A stretch of 64,000 nucleotides of DNA, from assembly GCF_018252635.1 (NCBI RefSeq), contig NZ_JAGTXM010000006.1:248001-312000 (forward strand), in the 5' to 3' direction. Below, piece after piece: positions 30,501 through 41,104 of the stretch (within the stretch, counting starts at the first letter, position 1; each line of letters starts with the position of its first letter). The notes under the pieces are model-generated. The model saw only the letters and a program-made list of their open reading frames with translations. It was not told where the DNA came from and did not search any database. The DNA is from Citrobacter amalonaticus. GTDB lineage: Bacteria > Pseudomonadota > Gammaproteobacteria > Enterobacterales > Enterobacteriaceae. A program made the translations under genes and the position numbers.

Positions 30501-31047
30501 GTACTAATATCCTTAACGGACAGAAGGATGAAGGTAAAAAACCTCATAAATCAGCGAGTAGACGTTACGATTAAAAAACGCGTAAAAAATAAGCGATAGT
30601 GGGTGGTCAACGCTCTCATGTTAAAAAACGAGAGAAATTGTTGCTGTTTTTTGAGATGGATTAACAAAAGCGTGTCACAGATCAAGAAAATACTCCCTTT
30701 TAGGGGAAGGCTTTTGGATCAATTCCTGTCAAAATAGGCGCGTTTTTTTCTACTTACTTCACAACGGACACGATTCAACACCACCCCCATTTAGCCTGTG
30801 GATCGATCGATACGGTGCTAAAGCGCATTAAATGTTAAGGGTGTTGTTATCATGTAAATTAATGTGAGGAAACTTTTGTTAAAGTTGACAAAAGGTTATA
30901 GAAAGGAGTAAAAAACCCCATCAATTGGCTGTCTAAAACATTTTTTACAGCGATTGTAAGGTTTTTTTTATTCCTCCCCATGAATCGATGTGGCGTTCAT
31001 CTGCCGAAAAGAGCAGAGAATTTGGCGCTACTTTTGATGAGTAAGCA
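30501..31047 (+). promoter_or_regulatory. nuo operon control region
   Basis: This region precedes the complex I operon. A perfect -35 hexamer TTGACA at 30885-30890 is followed 18 bases later by TAAAAA (30909-30914) as a possible -10, so a promoter about 140 bases before nuoA is plausible. In E. coli nuo is controlled by ArcA, NarL, FNR, Fis and IHF over a long upstream region; the length and AT content here agree, but I could not assign individual sites. No gene is seen in the gap. Confidence 0.5.
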
Positions 31048-31491
31048 ATGAGTATGTCAACATCCACTGAAGTCATCGCTCATCACTGGGCATTCGCTAT
31101 CTTTCTTATTGTCGCTATTGGCCTGTGCTGCCTGATGCTCATCGGCGGTTGGTTTTTAGGCGGTCGCGCACGCGCGAGGTCAAAAAACACCCCGTTTGAA
31201 TCAGGTATCGACTCGGTCGGCACCGCCCGCTTACGCCTGTCTGCCAAGTTTTACCTGGTAGCCATGTTCTTCGTTATCTTCGACGTTGAAGCGCTGTATC
31301 TGTTCGCATGGTCGACCTCTATCCGTGAAAGCGGTTGGGTAGGCTTTGTGGAAGCTGCAATTTTTATTTTTGTGTTACTGGCAGGTCTGGTTTATCTGGT
31401 GCGTATTGGCGCGCTGGACTGGACGCCCGCGCGTTCACGCCGCGAGCGTATGAACCCGGAAACGAACAGTATCGCTAATCGTCAACGCTAA
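31048..31491 (+). CDS. nuoA: NADH-quinone oxidoreductase subunit A
   Basis: NuoA is a small membrane subunit at the junction of the hydrophilic and membrane arms of complex I. The 147 residues, as in E. coli, contain three helices (about 13-38, 68-90, 98-120). The conserved loop [20 protein letters not shown] near 51-70 and the acidic [12 protein letters not shown] segment near 79-90 are present. It is the first gene of nuoA-N. Confidence 0.97.
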   Translation: MSMSTSTEVIAHHWAFAIFLIVAIGLCCLMLIGGWFLGGRARARSKNTPFESGIDSVGTARLRLSAKFYLVAMFFVIFDVEALYLFAWSTSIRESGWVGFVEAAIFIFVLLAGLVYLVRIGALDWTPARSRRERMNPETNSIANRQR

Positions 31492-31506
31492 CCGCGAGGC
31501 ATTAAG

Positions 31507-32169
31507 ATGGATTATACGCTCACCCGCATAGATCCTAACGGTGAGAACGACCGTTACCCCCTGCAAAAACAGGAGATCGTAACCGACCCCCTGGAACAGG
31601 AAGTTAACAAAAACGTGTTCATGGGCAAACTGCATGACATGGTTAACTGGGGTCGCAAAAACTCAATCTGGCCTTATAACTTCGGCCTTTCCTGCTGCTA
31701 CGTTGAGATGGTGACCTCCTTCACCGCCGTGCATGACGTGGCGCGCTTTGGCGCGGAAGTCCTGCGTGCTTCACCGCGTCAGGCTGACCTGATGGTGGTA
31801 GCGGGGACCTGCTTTACCAAAATGGCGCCGGTCATTCAGCGCCTCTACGATCAGATGCTGGAGCCGAAATGGGTGATTTCCATGGGCGCATGTGCCAACT
31901 CCGGCGGTATGTACGATATTTATTCGGTAGTGCAGGGTGTTGATAAGTTTATCCCTGTGGATGTTTACATCCCGGGTTGCCCGCCGCGTCCGGAAGCGTA
32001 CATGCAGGCGTTAATGCTGTTGCAGGATTCCATTGGCAAAGAACGTCGCCCGCTCTCCTGGGTGGTTGGCGATCAGGGCGTTTATCGCGCCAACATGCAG
32101 TCAGAGCGCGAACGTAAACGCGGCGAACGCATTGCAGTCACGAATCTGCGTACACCAGACGAGATTTAA
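31507..32169 (+). CDS. nuoB: NADH-quinone oxidoreductase subunit B (cluster N2)
   Basis: NuoB carries the terminal [4Fe-4S] cluster N2 that passes electrons to ubiquinone. Ligands are visible: the adjacent pair C63-C64 (LSCCYVEM), a third in VAGTCFTKM and the fourth in IPGCPPRPE. The protein has 220 residues, equal to E. coli. A GCGAGG ribosome site lies before the ATG. The 89-base gap to nuoC contains two near-identical palindromic 10-mers, CTGTCGGCAG (32177) and CTGTCGACAG (32230), that can pair. Confidence 0.98.
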   Translation: MDYTLTRIDPNGENDRYPLQKQEIVTDPLEQEVNKNVFMGKLHDMVNWGRKNSIWPYNFGLSCCYVEMVTSFTAVHDVARFGAEVLRASPRQADLMVVAGTCFTKMAPVIQRLYDQMLEPKWVISMGACANSGGMYDIYSVVQGVDKFIPVDVYIPGCPPRPEAYMQALMLLQDSIGKERRPLSWVVGDQGVYRANMQSERERKRGERIAVTNLRTPDEI

Positions 32170-32258
32170 TTTGCGCCTGTCGGCAGCAGCATTTTACTTC
32201 GCCTAACACTACATAAATCGCGCGAAGCTCTGTCGACAGTCACCACGGACCATTTGCA

Positions 32259-34061
32259 ATGGTGAACAATATGACCGACTTAACCGCGCAAGAAGCCGCA
32301 TGGCAAACCCGGGATCACCTTGATGACCCGGTCATCGGCGAACTGCGCAACCGTTTTGGGCCGGATGCCTTTACCGTTCAGGCGACTCGCACCGGGGTAC
32401 CCGTTGTTTGGGTCAAGCGTGAACAATTACTGATCGTAGCCGACTTCTTAAAGAGCTTGCCGAAACCTTACGTCATGCTGTTTGACTTACACGGCATGGA
32501 CGAACGTCTGCGCACACACCGCGAAGGGTTACCCGCCGCGGATTTTTCCGTTTTCTACCACCTGATTTCCATTGAACGCAATCGCGATATCATGCTCAAG
32601 GTGGCATTGTCTGAAAACGATCTTCACGTGCCGACCTTCACCAAAGTGTTCCCGAATGCTAACTGGTATGAACGTGAAACCTGGGACATGTTTGGTATTG
32701 AATTCGACGGACACCCGCACCTGACGCGTCTGCTGATGCCGCCAACCTGGAAAGGCCATCCGCTGCGTAAAGATTATCCGGCACGCGCCACTGAATTCGA
32801 TCCGTTTGAGCTGACCAAAGCGAAGCAGGATCTGGAGATGGAAGCGCTGACGTTCAAACCGGAAGAGTGGGGGATGTCACGCGGTACCGAAAACGAGGAC
32901 TTCATGTTCCTCAACCTTGGTCCGAACCACCCGTCATCTCACGGTGCTTTCCGTATTGTTCTCCAGCTTGATGGTGAAGAGATTGTCGACTGTGTGCCTG
33001 ACATCGGTTACCACCACCGTGGTGCTGAAAAGATGGGCGAACGTCAGTCCTGGCACAGCTACATTCCGTATACCGACCGTATTGAATATCTTGGCGGCTG
33101 CGTCAACGAAATGCCTTATGTGCTGGCGGTTGAGAAACTGGCGGGTATCACTACCCCGGATCGCGTTAACGTTATCCGCGTAATGCTCTCTGAGCTGTTC
33201 CGTATTAACAGCCACCTGCTGTACATTTCGACCTTTATCCAGGACGTTGGCGCCATGACGCCGGTCTTCTTTGCGTTTACCGACCGTCAGAAAATCTATG
33301 ACGTTGTTGAAGCGATCACCGGTTACCGTATGCACCCGGCCTGGTTCCGTATCGGTGGCGTGGCGCACGACCTGCCGCGCGGCTGGGATAAACTGCTGCG
33401 CGAGTTCCTCGACTGGATGCCGAAGCGTCTGGCGTCTTATGAGAAAGCTGCGCTGCAAAACACCATCCTGAAAGGGCGTTCGCAGGGCGTGGCCGCTTAC
33501 GGCAAGAAAGAAGCGCTGGACTGGGGTTGCACCGGCGCGGCGCTGCGTGCAACCGGGATTGATTTCGACGTGCGTAAAGCACGCCCTTACTCTGGATATG
33601 AAAACTTTGACTTTGACGTGCCGGTTGGCGGCGGGGTTTCCGACTGCTACACCCGCGTCATGCTGAAAGTAGAAGAGTTGCGCCAGAGTCTGCGCATCCT
33701 TGAGCAGTGCCTCAACAACATGCCGGAAGGCCCGTTCAAAGCGGATCACCCGCTGACGACGCCGCCGCCGAAAGAGCGCACGCTGCAACATATCGAAACC
33801 CTGATTACCCACTTCCTGCAAGTGTCGTGGGGGCCGGTGATGCCGGCGAACGAGTCCTTCCAGATGGTGGAGGCGACCAAGGGTATCAACAGTTACTACC
33901 TGACCAGCGATGGCAGCACCATGAGTTATCGTACCCGTATTCGTACCCCGAGCTACGCGCATTTGCAGCAGATCCCGGTGGCGGTACGCGGCAGCCTGGT
34001 GTCCGACCTGATCGTCCATCTGGGTAGTATCGATTTTGTTATGTCAGATGTGGACCGCTAA
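32259..34061 (+). CDS. nuoC: NADH-quinone oxidoreductase fused subunit C/D
   Basis: This is the enterobacterial fusion of the 30 kDa (NuoC, about residues 1-190) and 49 kDa (NuoD, about 205-600) subunits. The C part holds the [24 protein letters not shown] motif region near 140-165 (quoted only in part of it: WDMFGI). The D part holds [15 protein letters not shown] near 223 and the ubiquinone-cavity region; it ends [12 protein letters not shown] give ATG 32259 (600 residues); ATG 32271, with GGTGA five bases ahead, would give 596 residues and is an equally good start. Confidence 0.96.
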   Translation: MVNNMTDLTAQEAAWQTRDHLDDPVIGELRNRFGPDAFTVQATRTGVPVVWVKREQLLIVADFLKSLPKPYVMLFDLHGMDERLRTHREGLPAADFSVFYHLISIERNRDIMLKVALSENDLHVPTFTKVFPNANWYERETWDMFGIEFDGHPHLTRLLMPPTWKGHPLRKDYPARATEFDPFELTKAKQDLEMEALTFKPEEWGMSRGTENEDFMFLNLGPNHPSSHGAFRIVLQLDGEEIVDCVPDIGYHHRGAEKMGERQSWHSYIPYTDRIEYLGGCVNEMPYVLAVEKLAGITTPDRVNVIRVMLSELFRINSHLLYISTFIQDVGAMTPVFFAFTDRQKIYDVVEAITGYRMHPAWFRIGGVAHDLPRGWDKLLREFLDWMPKRLASYEKAALQNTILKGRSQGVAAYGKKEALDWGCTGAALRATGIDFDVRKARPYSGYENFDFDVPVGGGVSDCYTRVMLKVEELRQSLRILEQCLNNMPEGPFKADHPLTTPPPKERTLQHIETLITHFLQVSWGPVMPANESFQMVEATKGINSYYLTSDGSTMSYRTRIRTPSYAHLQQIPVAVRGSLVSDLIVHLGSIDFVMSDVDR

Positions 34062-34063
34062 TT

Positions 34064-34564
34064 ATGCACGAGAATCAACAACCACAAACCGAGGCTTTTG
34101 AGCTGAGTGCGGCAGAGCGTGAAGCCATTGAGCACGAGAAGCACCACTACGAAGACCCGCGTGCGGCGTCCATTGAAGCGCTGAAAATTGTTCAGAAGCA
34201 GCGTGGCTGGGTGCCGGACGGTGCGATCCATGCGATCGCCGAGGTGCTGGGGATCCCGGCCAGCGATGTTGAAGGTGTTGCGACATTCTACAGCCAGATC
34301 TTCCGCCAGCCGGTGGGCCGCCACGTGATCCGTTATTGCGACAGCGTGGTGTGCCATATCAATGGCTATCAGGGGATTCAGGCAGCGCTGGAGAAAAAGC
34401 TCAACATCAAGCCGGGGCAGACGACGTTTGATGGCCGCTTTACGCTGCTGCCGACCTGTTGCCTGGGGAACTGCGATAAAGGGCCTAACATGATGATCGA
34501 TGACGATACTCACGCTCACCTGACCCCGGAAGGCATTCCTGAACTGTTGGAGCGGTATAAATGA
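34064..34564 (+). CDS. nuoE: NADH-quinone oxidoreductase subunit E (cluster N1a)
   Basis: NuoE is the 24 kDa-type subunit with the [2Fe-2S] cluster N1a, in a thioredoxin-like domain. The cluster cysteines appear in YCDSVVC near 91-97 and [10 protein letters not shown] near 132-141. The protein has 166 residues, as in E. coli. The gene starts two bases after the nuoCD stop and overlaps nuoF by four bases (ATGA). Confidence 0.97.
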   Translation: MHENQQPQTEAFELSAAEREAIEHEKHHYEDPRAASIEALKIVQKQRGWVPDGAIHAIAEVLGIPASDVEGVATFYSQIFRQPVGRHVIRYCDSVVCHINGYQGIQAALEKKLNIKPGQTTFDGRFTLLPTCCLGNCDKGPNMMIDDDTHAHLTPEGIPELLERYK

Positions 34565-35898
34565 AAGACATTATCCGTACTCCCGAAACGCATCCGCTGA
34601 CCTGGCGTCTGCGTGATGACAAACAGCCCGTATGGCTGGATGAATACCGTAGCAAGAACGGCTACGAAGGTGCGCGTAAGGCGCTGACCGGTCTGTCTCC
34701 GGACGAGATCGTCAACCAGGTTAAAGACGCTGGGCTGAAAGGGCGCGGCGGCGCAGGTTTTTCCACCGGTCTGAAGTGGAGCCTGATGCCAAAAGACGAA
34801 TCCATGAACATCCGTTACCTGCTGTGTAACGCAGATGAAATGGAGCCGGGCACCTATAAAGACCGTTTGCTGATGGAACAACTGCCGCATTTGCTGGTGG
34901 AAGGTATGTTGATTTCCGCGTTTGCGCTGAAAGCGTACCGGGGTTACATCTTCCTGCGCGGTGAATACATTGAAGCGGCTGTGCATCTGCGCCGTGCGAT
35001 AGCGGAAGCGACCGAAGCCGGTCTGCTTGGCAAAAACATTATGGGCACCGGTTTTGACTTCGAGCTGTTTGTTCACACCGGGGCAGGGCGCTACATCTGC
35101 GGTGAAGAAACGGCGCTGATCAACTCCCTTGAAGGCCGTCGCGCTAACCCACGCTCGAAGCCGCCGTTCCCGGCGACTTCTGGCGCATGGGGGAAACCGA
35201 CCTGCGTCAACAACGTGGAAACGCTGTGTAACGTTCCGGCGATCCTCGCCAACGGCGTGGAGTGGTATCAGAACATTTCGAAGAGCAAAGATGCCGGTAC
35301 CAAGCTGATGGGCTTCTCGGGTCGCGTGAAGAATCCGGGACTGTGGGAGCTGCCGTTCGGCACCACCGCACGTGAAATCCTCGAAGATTACGCAGGCGGC
35401 ATGCGCGATGGACTGAAGTTCAAAGCCTGGCAGCCCGGCGGCGCGGGAACCGACTTCCTGACCGAAGCGCACCTCGATCTACCAATGGAGTTTGAGAGCA
35501 TTGGTAAAGCCGGAAGCCGTCTGGGCACCGCGCTGGCGATGGCGGTTGACCACGAGATTGGCATGGTGCCGCTGGTGCGTAACCTGGAAGAGTTCTTTGC
35601 CCGTGAATCCTGCGGATGGTGTACGCCATGTCGTGATGGCCTGCCGTGGAGCGTAAAAATTCTGCGTGCGCTGGAGCGTGGTGAAGGTCAGCCTGGGGAT
35701 ATCGAGACACTAGAGCAACTGTGTCGTTTCCTCGGCCCGGGTAAAACCTTCTGTGCACACGCGCCGGGCGCGGTTGAACCGCTACAGAGCGCCATTAAAT
35801 ATTTCCGCGAAGAATTCGAAGCTGGCATCAAGCAGTCGTTCAGTAATACTCACGCGATTGGTGGTATTCAGCCGAACCTGCTGAAAGAGCGCTGGTGA
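34561..35898 (+). CDS. nuoF: NADH-quinone oxidoreductase subunit F (NADH/FMN site)
   Basis: NuoF binds NADH, FMN and the [4Fe-4S] cluster N3, so it is the electron entry point of complex I. The 445 residues match E. coli. The glycine-rich [16 protein letters not shown] near 59-74 binds NADH/FMN and [13 protein letters not shown] near 92 is conserved. N3 ligands are in [12 protein letters not shown] near 350 and TFCAHAPG near 396. Its ATG overlaps the nuoE stop. Confidence 0.98.
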   Translation: MKDIIRTPETHPLTWRLRDDKQPVWLDEYRSKNGYEGARKALTGLSPDEIVNQVKDAGLKGRGGAGFSTGLKWSLMPKDESMNIRYLLCNADEMEPGTYKDRLLMEQLPHLLVEGMLISAFALKAYRGYIFLRGEYIEAAVHLRRAIAEATEAGLLGKNIMGTGFDFELFVHTGAGRYICGEETALINSLEGRRANPRSKPPFPATSGAWGKPTCVNNVETLCNVPAILANGVEWYQNISKSKDAGTKLMGFSGRVKNPGLWELPFGTTAREILEDYAGGMRDGLKFKAWQPGGAGTDFLTEAHLDLPMEFESIGKAGSRLGTALAMAVDHEIGMVPLVRNLEEFFARESCGWCTPCRDGLPWSVKILRALERGEGQPGDIETLEQLCRFLGPGKTFCAHAPGAVEPLQSAIKYFREEFEAGIKQSFSNTHAIGGIQPNLLKERW

Positions 35899-35981
35899 TG
35901 ACAGGCCTCTGAGCCTGTATCGCGATACGAAATTCGATTAACGCTTAGTCACTGACTAAGCCAACTGGAAGCATGCTGACT

Positions 35982-38708
35982 ATGGCTACGATTCATGTAG
36001 ACGGCAAAGAATATGAGGTCAACGGAGCGGACAACCTGCTGGAAGCTTGTCTGTCTCTCGGCCTTGATATTCCGTACTTTTGCTGGCATCCGGCGCTGGG
36101 AAGCGTTGGTGCTTGCCGCCAGTGTGCGGTGAAGCAATACCAAAACGCGGAAGACACGCGTGGTCGCCTGGTGATGTCTTGTATGACACCGGCCACCGAA
36201 GGCACGTTTATTTCGATTGACGATGAAGAAGCGAAACAGTTCCGCGAAAGCGTGGTGGAGTGGCTGATGACCAACCACCCGCACGACTGTCCGGTCTGTG
36301 AAGAGGGCGGTAACTGCCATCTTCAGGATATGACCGTGATGACCGGGCACAGTTTCCGTCGTTATCGTTTCACCAAGCGTACTCACCGCAATCAGGACCT
36401 GGGGCCGTTCATCTCTCACGAAATGAACCGCTGCATCGCCTGCTACCGCTGCGTGCGTTACTACAAAGATTACGCAGACGGCCAGGATCTGGGCGTGTAC
36501 GGTGCGCACGATAACGTCTACTTCGGACGTCCGGAAGACGGCACGCTTGAAAGCGAGTTCTCCGGTAACCTGGTGGAAATCTGCCCAACCGGCGTATTCA
36601 CCGATAAAACGCACTCCGAACGCTATAACCGTAAGTGGGACATGCAGTTCGCGCCAAGCATCTGCCAGCAGTGTTCCATCGGCTGTAACACCAGCCCCGG
36701 TGAGCGCTACGGCGAACTGCGTCGTATCGAAAACCGTTATAACGGGACCGTTAACCACTATTTCCTCTGCGACCGTGGTCGTTTTGGCTATGGTTACGTA
36801 AACCTGAAAGACCGTCCGCGTCAGCCGGTACAGCGTCGTGGCGATGACCTGATCACCCTCAACGCCGAACAGGCAATGCAGGGCGCAGCAGATATTCTGC
36901 GTCAATCGAAGAAAGTGATTGGCATCGGTTCTCCGCGCGCCAGCGTTGAGAGCAACTTCGCACTGCGTGAACTGGTCGGGGCGGAAAACTTCTATACCGG
37001 GATTGCGCAATCTGAGCAGGAACGTCTGCAACTGGCACTGAAAGTGCTGCGTGAAGGCGGGGTGCATACCCCTGCGCTGCGTGATATTGAATCTTACGAT
37101 GCGGTGCTGGTGTTGGGCGAAGATATTACCCAGACCGGAGCACGCGTTGCGCTGGCGGTGCGTCAGGCGGTAAAAGGCAAAGCACGCGAAATGGCGGCAG
37201 CCCAGAAAGTGGCTGACTGGCAGATTGCGGCGATCCTCAATATCGGCCAACGTGCGAAGCATCCATTGTTCGTGACCAATGTAGATAACACTCGTCTGGA
37301 TGATATTGCCGCATGGACCTACCGTGCGCCGGTTGAAGATCAGGCGCGTTTAGGCTTCGCCATCGCCCACGCGCTGGATAACACGGCGCCAGCCGTTGAC
37401 GGCATCAGCAGCGACCTGCAAAACAAAATCGACGTGATCGTTCAGGCGCTGGCCGGGGCGAAAAAACCGTTGATCATTTCCGGCACTAACGCCGGTAGCG
37501 CTGAAGTGATTCAGGCGGCTGCCAACGTGGCGAAAGCATTGAAAGGTCGTGGTGCAGACGTGGGTATTACGATGATTGCCCGTTCGGTTAACAGTATGGG
37601 TCTGGGCATTATGGGCGGCGGTTCGCTTGATGATGCGTTGACGGAACTGGAAACCGGTCGTGCGGACGCCGTTGTGGTGCTGGAAAACGATCTGCATCGC
37701 CACGCTTCCGCCACGCGCGTGAATGCCGCGCTGGCAAAAGCGCCGCTGGTCATGGTGGTTGATCATCAGCGCACTGCCATCATGGAAAGCGCCCATCTGG
37801 TGCTTTCCGCGGCAAGCTTTGCCGAAAGCGACGGTACGGTCATCAACAATGAAGGCCGCGCTCAGCGTTTCTTCCAGGTTTACGATCCGGCGTACTACGA
37901 CAAAAACACCCTTATGCTGGAAAGCTGGCGCTGGCTGCATTCGCTGCACAGCACCGTGCAGAACCGTGAAGTGGACTGGACGCAGCTTGACCACGTCATC
38001 GACGCCGTCGTTACCGCGATGCCTGAACTGGCCGGTATTAAAGACGCCGCGCCGGATGCCACCTTCCGCATTCGTGGACAGAAACTGGCGCGTGAGCCGC
38101 ACCGTTACAGCGGTCGCACCGCGATGCGCGCGAACATCAGCGTTCACGAACCGCGTCAGCCGCAGGACAAAGACACGATGTTTGCCTTCTCGATGGAAGG
38201 GAACAACCAGCCGTCCGCGCCGCGTTCACAGATTCCGTTTGCCTGGGCTCCGGGCTGGAACTCCCCACAGGCGTGGAACAAGTTCCAGGATGAAGTGGGC
38301 GGAAAACTGCGTCATGGCGATCCGGGCGTGCGTCTGATTGAAGCGACAGAAGGCGGTCTGGATTACTTCACGACGGTCCCGGCACGTTTCCAGGCTCAGG
38401 AAGGGCAGTGGCGTATCGCGCCGTACTACCATCTGTTTGGTAGCGATGAACTGTCACAGCGTGCGCCGGTCTTCCAGAGCCGCATGCCGCAACCGTATAT
38501 CAAACTCAACCCGGCCGATGCCGCGAAGTTGGGCGTGAATGCCGGTACCCGCGTCTCCTTTAGCTACGATGGCAACACGGTCACGCTGCCGGTTGAAATC
38601 GCCGAAGGGCTGACGGCAGGGCAGGTAGGTCTGCCAATGGGCATGCCGGGCATTGCGCCGGTTCTGGCGGGTGCGCGTCTTGAGGATCTGCAGGAGGCAC
38701 AACAATGA
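35982..38708 (+). CDS. nuoG: NADH-quinone oxidoreductase subunit G
   Basis: NuoG is the large 75 kDa-type subunit carrying clusters N1b, N4, N5 and the N7 cluster found in E. coli-type enzymes. The ATG at 35982 gives 908 residues beginning [13 protein letters not shown]; an in-frame ATG nine bases upstream has poor ribosome-site spacing. Cysteine motifs in order: [18 protein letters not shown] (N1b), [11 protein letters not shown] (N5), [11 protein letters not shown] (N4), CQQCSIGC (N7). A long molybdopterin-oxidoreductase-like domain without cofactor follows (about 220-800). Two small hairpins lie in the nuoF-nuoG gap. Confidence 0.97.
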   Translation: MATIHVDGKEYEVNGADNLLEACLSLGLDIPYFCWHPALGSVGACRQCAVKQYQNAEDTRGRLVMSCMTPATEGTFISIDDEEAKQFRESVVEWLMTNHPHDCPVCEEGGNCHLQDMTVMTGHSFRRYRFTKRTHRNQDLGPFISHEMNRCIACYRCVRYYKDYADGQDLGVYGAHDNVYFGRPEDGTLESEFSGNLVEICPTGVFTDKTHSERYNRKWDMQFAPSICQQCSIGCNTSPGERYGELRRIENRYNGTVNHYFLCDRGRFGYGYVNLKDRPRQPVQRRGDDLITLNAEQAMQGAADILRQSKKVIGIGSPRASVESNFALRELVGAENFYTGIAQSEQERLQLALKVLREGGVHTPALRDIESYDAVLVLGEDITQTGARVALAVRQAVKGKAREMAAAQKVADWQIAAILNIGQRAKHPLFVTNVDNTRLDDIAAWTYRAPVEDQARLGFAIAHALDNTAPAVDGISSDLQNKIDVIVQALAGAKKPLIISGTNAGSAEVIQAAANVAKALKGRGADVGITMIARSVNSMGLGIMGGGSLDDALTELETGRADAVVVLENDLHRHASATRVNAALAKAPLVMVVDHQRTAIMESAHLVLSAASFAESDGTVINNEGRAQRFFQVYDPAYYDKNTLMLESWRWLHSLHSTVQNREVDWTQLDHVIDAVVTAMPELAGIKDAAPDATFRIRGQKLAREPHRYSGRTAMRANISVHEPRQPQDKDTMFAFSMEGNNQPSAPRSQIPFAWAPGWNSPQAWNKFQDEVGGKLRHGDPGVRLIEATEGGLDYFTTVPARFQAQEGQWRIAPYYHLFGSDELSQRAPVFQSRMPQPYIKLNPADAAKLGVNAGTRVSFSYDGNTVTLPVEIAEGLTAGQVGLPMGMPGIAPVLAGARLEDLQEAQQ

Positions 38709-39682
38709 GTTGGATTACACCGGATCTGATTGAAATCCTGCTGACCATCCTTAAAGCGGTGGTGATCCTGCTGGTGGTGGTCACCTGCGGGGCGTTCATG
38801 AGCTTTGGCGAACGTCGTCTGCTGGGGCTGTTCCAGAACCGCTACGGACCGAACCGTGTAGGCTGGGGCGGTTCGCTCCAGCTGGTCGCGGACATGATCA
38901 AGATGTTCTTTAAAGAGGACTGGATCCCGAAATTCTCGGATCGTGTCATCTTTACGCTTGCGCCAATGATCGCCTTTACCTCGCTGCTGCTGGCGTTTGC
39001 CATCGTGCCAGTGAGTCCGGGCTGGGTGGTGGCGGATCTGAATATTGGGATCTTGTTCTTCCTGATGATGGCGGGTCTGGCGGTGTACGCGGTGCTGTTT
39101 GCCGGTTGGTCGAGCAACAACAAATACTCGCTGTTGGGTGCAATGCGTGCGTCTGCGCAAACGCTCAGCTACGAAGTGTTCCTCGGGCTCTCCCTGATGG
39201 GCGTGGTGGCGCAGGCCGGTTCATTTAACATGACCGACATCGTCAACAACCAGGCTGATATCTGGAACGTTATTCCGCAGTTCTTTGGTTTTGTCACCTT
39301 CGCTATCGCGGGCGTGGCGGTATGTCACCGTCATCCGTTTGACCAGCCGGAAGCCGAGCAGGAACTGGCAGATGGTTACCACATTGAATACTCCGGGATG
39401 AAATTCGGTCTGTTCTTTGTGGGGGAATACATCGGTATCGTCACCATTTCTGCGCTGATGGTTACCCTGTTCTTCGGTGGCTGGCATGGCCCGTTCTTAC
39501 CACCATTCATCTGGTTCGCGCTGAAAACCGCGTTCTTCATGATGATGTTCATTTTGATTCGTGCGTCGTTACCGCGTCCTCGCTATGACCAGGTAATGTC
39601 CTTCGGCTGGAAGATCTGCCTGCCGCTGACGCTCATCAACTTGCTGGTAACGGCGGCTGTCATTCTCTGGCAGGCGCAATAA
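38705..39682 (+). CDS. nuoH: NADH-quinone oxidoreductase subunit H
   Basis: NuoH is the membrane subunit that helps form the quinone-binding chamber and links it to the proton channel. The 325 residues have about eight helices. The [20 protein letters not shown] segment near 38-57 and the loop [20 protein letters not shown] near 211-230, rich in charged residues, are the family hallmarks. The ATG overlaps the nuoG stop by four bases. Confidence 0.97.
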   Translation: MSWITPDLIEILLTILKAVVILLVVVTCGAFMSFGERRLLGLFQNRYGPNRVGWGGSLQLVADMIKMFFKEDWIPKFSDRVIFTLAPMIAFTSLLLAFAIVPVSPGWVVADLNIGILFFLMMAGLAVYAVLFAGWSSNNKYSLLGAMRASAQTLSYEVFLGLSLMGVVAQAGSFNMTDIVNNQADIWNVIPQFFGFVTFAIAGVAVCHRHPFDQPEAEQELADGYHIEYSGMKFGLFFVGEYIGIVTISALMVTLFFGGWHGPFLPPFIWFALKTAFFMMMFILIRASLPRPRYDQVMSFGWKICLPLTLINLLVTAAVILWQAQ

Positions 39683-39696
39683 GGGGCACAAAGACC

Positions 39697-40239
39697 ATGA
39701 CCTTAAAAGAATTGTTAGTAGGCTTCGGCACCCAGGTACGCAGTATCTGGATGATCGGCCTGCATGCGTTCGCGAAACGCGAAACGCAGATGTACCCGGA
39801 AGAGCCGGTCTATCTACCGCCCCGTTTTCGTGGCCGCATCGTGTTGACGCGCGATCCGGACGGCGAGGAGCGCTGCGTTGCCTGTAACCTGTGCGCGGTA
39901 GCGTGTCCGGTAGGCTGTATTTCTCTGCAAAAAGCGGAGACCAAAGACGGCCGCTGGTATCCGGAGTTTTTCCGCATTAACTTCTCACGCTGCATTTTCT
40001 GCGGTCTGTGCGAAGAAGCCTGTCCGACAACCGCGATTCAGCTTACGCCAGATTTCGAACTGGGTGAGTACAAGCGCCAGGATCTGGTTTACGAGAAAGA
40101 GGATCTGCTGATCTCCGGTCCGGGTAAATATCCGGAATATAACTTCTACCGGATGGCAGGTATGGCAATCGACGGCAAAGATAAGGGCGAAGCAGAGAAC
40201 GAAGCCAAGCCTATCGACGTCAAGAGCCTGTTACCGTAA
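39697..40239 (+). CDS. nuoI: NADH-quinone oxidoreductase subunit I (clusters N6a/N6b)
   Basis: NuoI is the 8-iron ferredoxin-like subunit that bridges NuoG and NuoB. Two [4Fe-4S] motifs are visible: [15 protein letters not shown] near 60-74 and [15 protein letters not shown] near 99-113. The 180 residues equal E. coli. A GGGGCA ribosome-site-like stretch precedes the ATG by a few bases. Confidence 0.98.
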   Translation: MTLKELLVGFGTQVRSIWMIGLHAFAKRETQMYPEEPVYLPPRFRGRIVLTRDPDGEERCVACNLCAVACPVGCISLQKAETKDGRWYPEFFRINFSRCIFCGLCEEACPTTAIQLTPDFELGEYKRQDLVYEKEDLLISGPGKYPEYNFYRMAGMAIDGKDKGEAENEAKPIDVKSLLP

Positions 40240-40250
40240 GGAGAGGGGCA

Positions 40251-40805
40251 ATGGAGTTCGCTTTTTATATCTGTGGCCTGGTAGCCATTCTCGCAACCTT
40301 GCGGGTGATCACCCATACCAATCCGGTCCACGCGCTGCTGTACCTGATTATTTCGCTGCTGGCGATTTCCGGGGTGTTCTTCTCGCTGGGCGCATACTTC
40401 GCAGGTGCGCTGGAAATTATCGTTTACGCGGGCGCCATTATGGTGCTGTTCGTGTTTGTGGTGATGATGCTCAACCTGGGCGGTTCGGAAATCGAACAGG
40501 AACGTCAGTGGCTGAAGCCGCAGGTGTGGATTGGTCCGGCAATTCTGTCGGCCATCATGCTGGTGGTGATTGTTTACGCCATTCTGGGTGTGAACGATCA
40601 GGGTATCGACGGCACGCCAATCAGCGCGAAAGCGGTAGGGATTACCCTGTTCGGGCCTTACGTACTGGCGGTTGAACTGGCATCCATGCTGCTGCTGGCA
40701 GGTCTGGTTGTTGCCTTCCACGTCGGACGCGAAGAGCGTTCGGGCGAAGTGCTGAGCAATCGTAAAGACGACAGCGCGAAAAGAAAAACGGAGGAGCACG
40801 CATGA
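40251..40805 (+). CDS. nuoJ: NADH-quinone oxidoreductase subunit J
   Basis: NuoJ is a membrane subunit with five predicted helices and the pi-bulge region around [17 protein letters not shown] (near 59-75) involved in proton coupling. The protein has 184 residues, as in E. coli. AAGGAGAGG gives a strong ribosome site before the ATG. It overlaps nuoK by four bases. Confidence 0.97.
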
Positions 40806-41104
40806 TCCCCTTACAACATGGACTGATCCTCGCTGCGATTTTATTCGTTCTGGGCTTAACCGGTCTGGTTATCCGCCGCAATCTACTGTTTATGCTGATT
40901 GGCCTGGAAATCATGATCAACGCTTCCGCGCTGGCCTTCGTGGTCGCCGGTAGCTACTGGGGCCAGACCGATGGTCAGGTGATGTATATTCTCGCCATCA
41001 GCCTTGCGGCGGCTGAAGCGAGTATTGGACTTGCGCTGCTGCTGCAACTTCATCGCCGTCGCCAGAACCTGAACATCGATTCAGTAAGTGAGATGCGTGG
41101 ATGA
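40802..41104 (+). CDS. nuoK: NADH-quinone oxidoreductase subunit K
   Basis: NuoK is a 100-residue membrane subunit with three helices, related to MrpC of cation antiporters. The buried glutamates used in proton transfer are visible in IGLEIMINA (near 36) and [13 protein letters not shown] (near 72). AGGAG lies before the ATG. It overlaps both nuoJ and nuoL by four bases, so the three are tightly coupled. Confidence 0.97.

Noticed and set aside
30501-31047. Fnr and NarL sites upstream of nuoA
   Set aside because: Expected from E. coli, but I found only partial half-sites such as GGATCAA and scattered TACT heptamers, not enough to place them.
32934-34019. 361-residue open frame antisense to nuoCD
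   Set aside because: Mirror of a conserved coding gene; composition and lack of motifs argue against translation.
35949-37262. 437-residue open frame antisense to nuoG (and a similar one at 34516-35472 over nuoF)
   Set aside because: Both follow the codon shadow of conserved subunits, and neither has a domain that I recognise.
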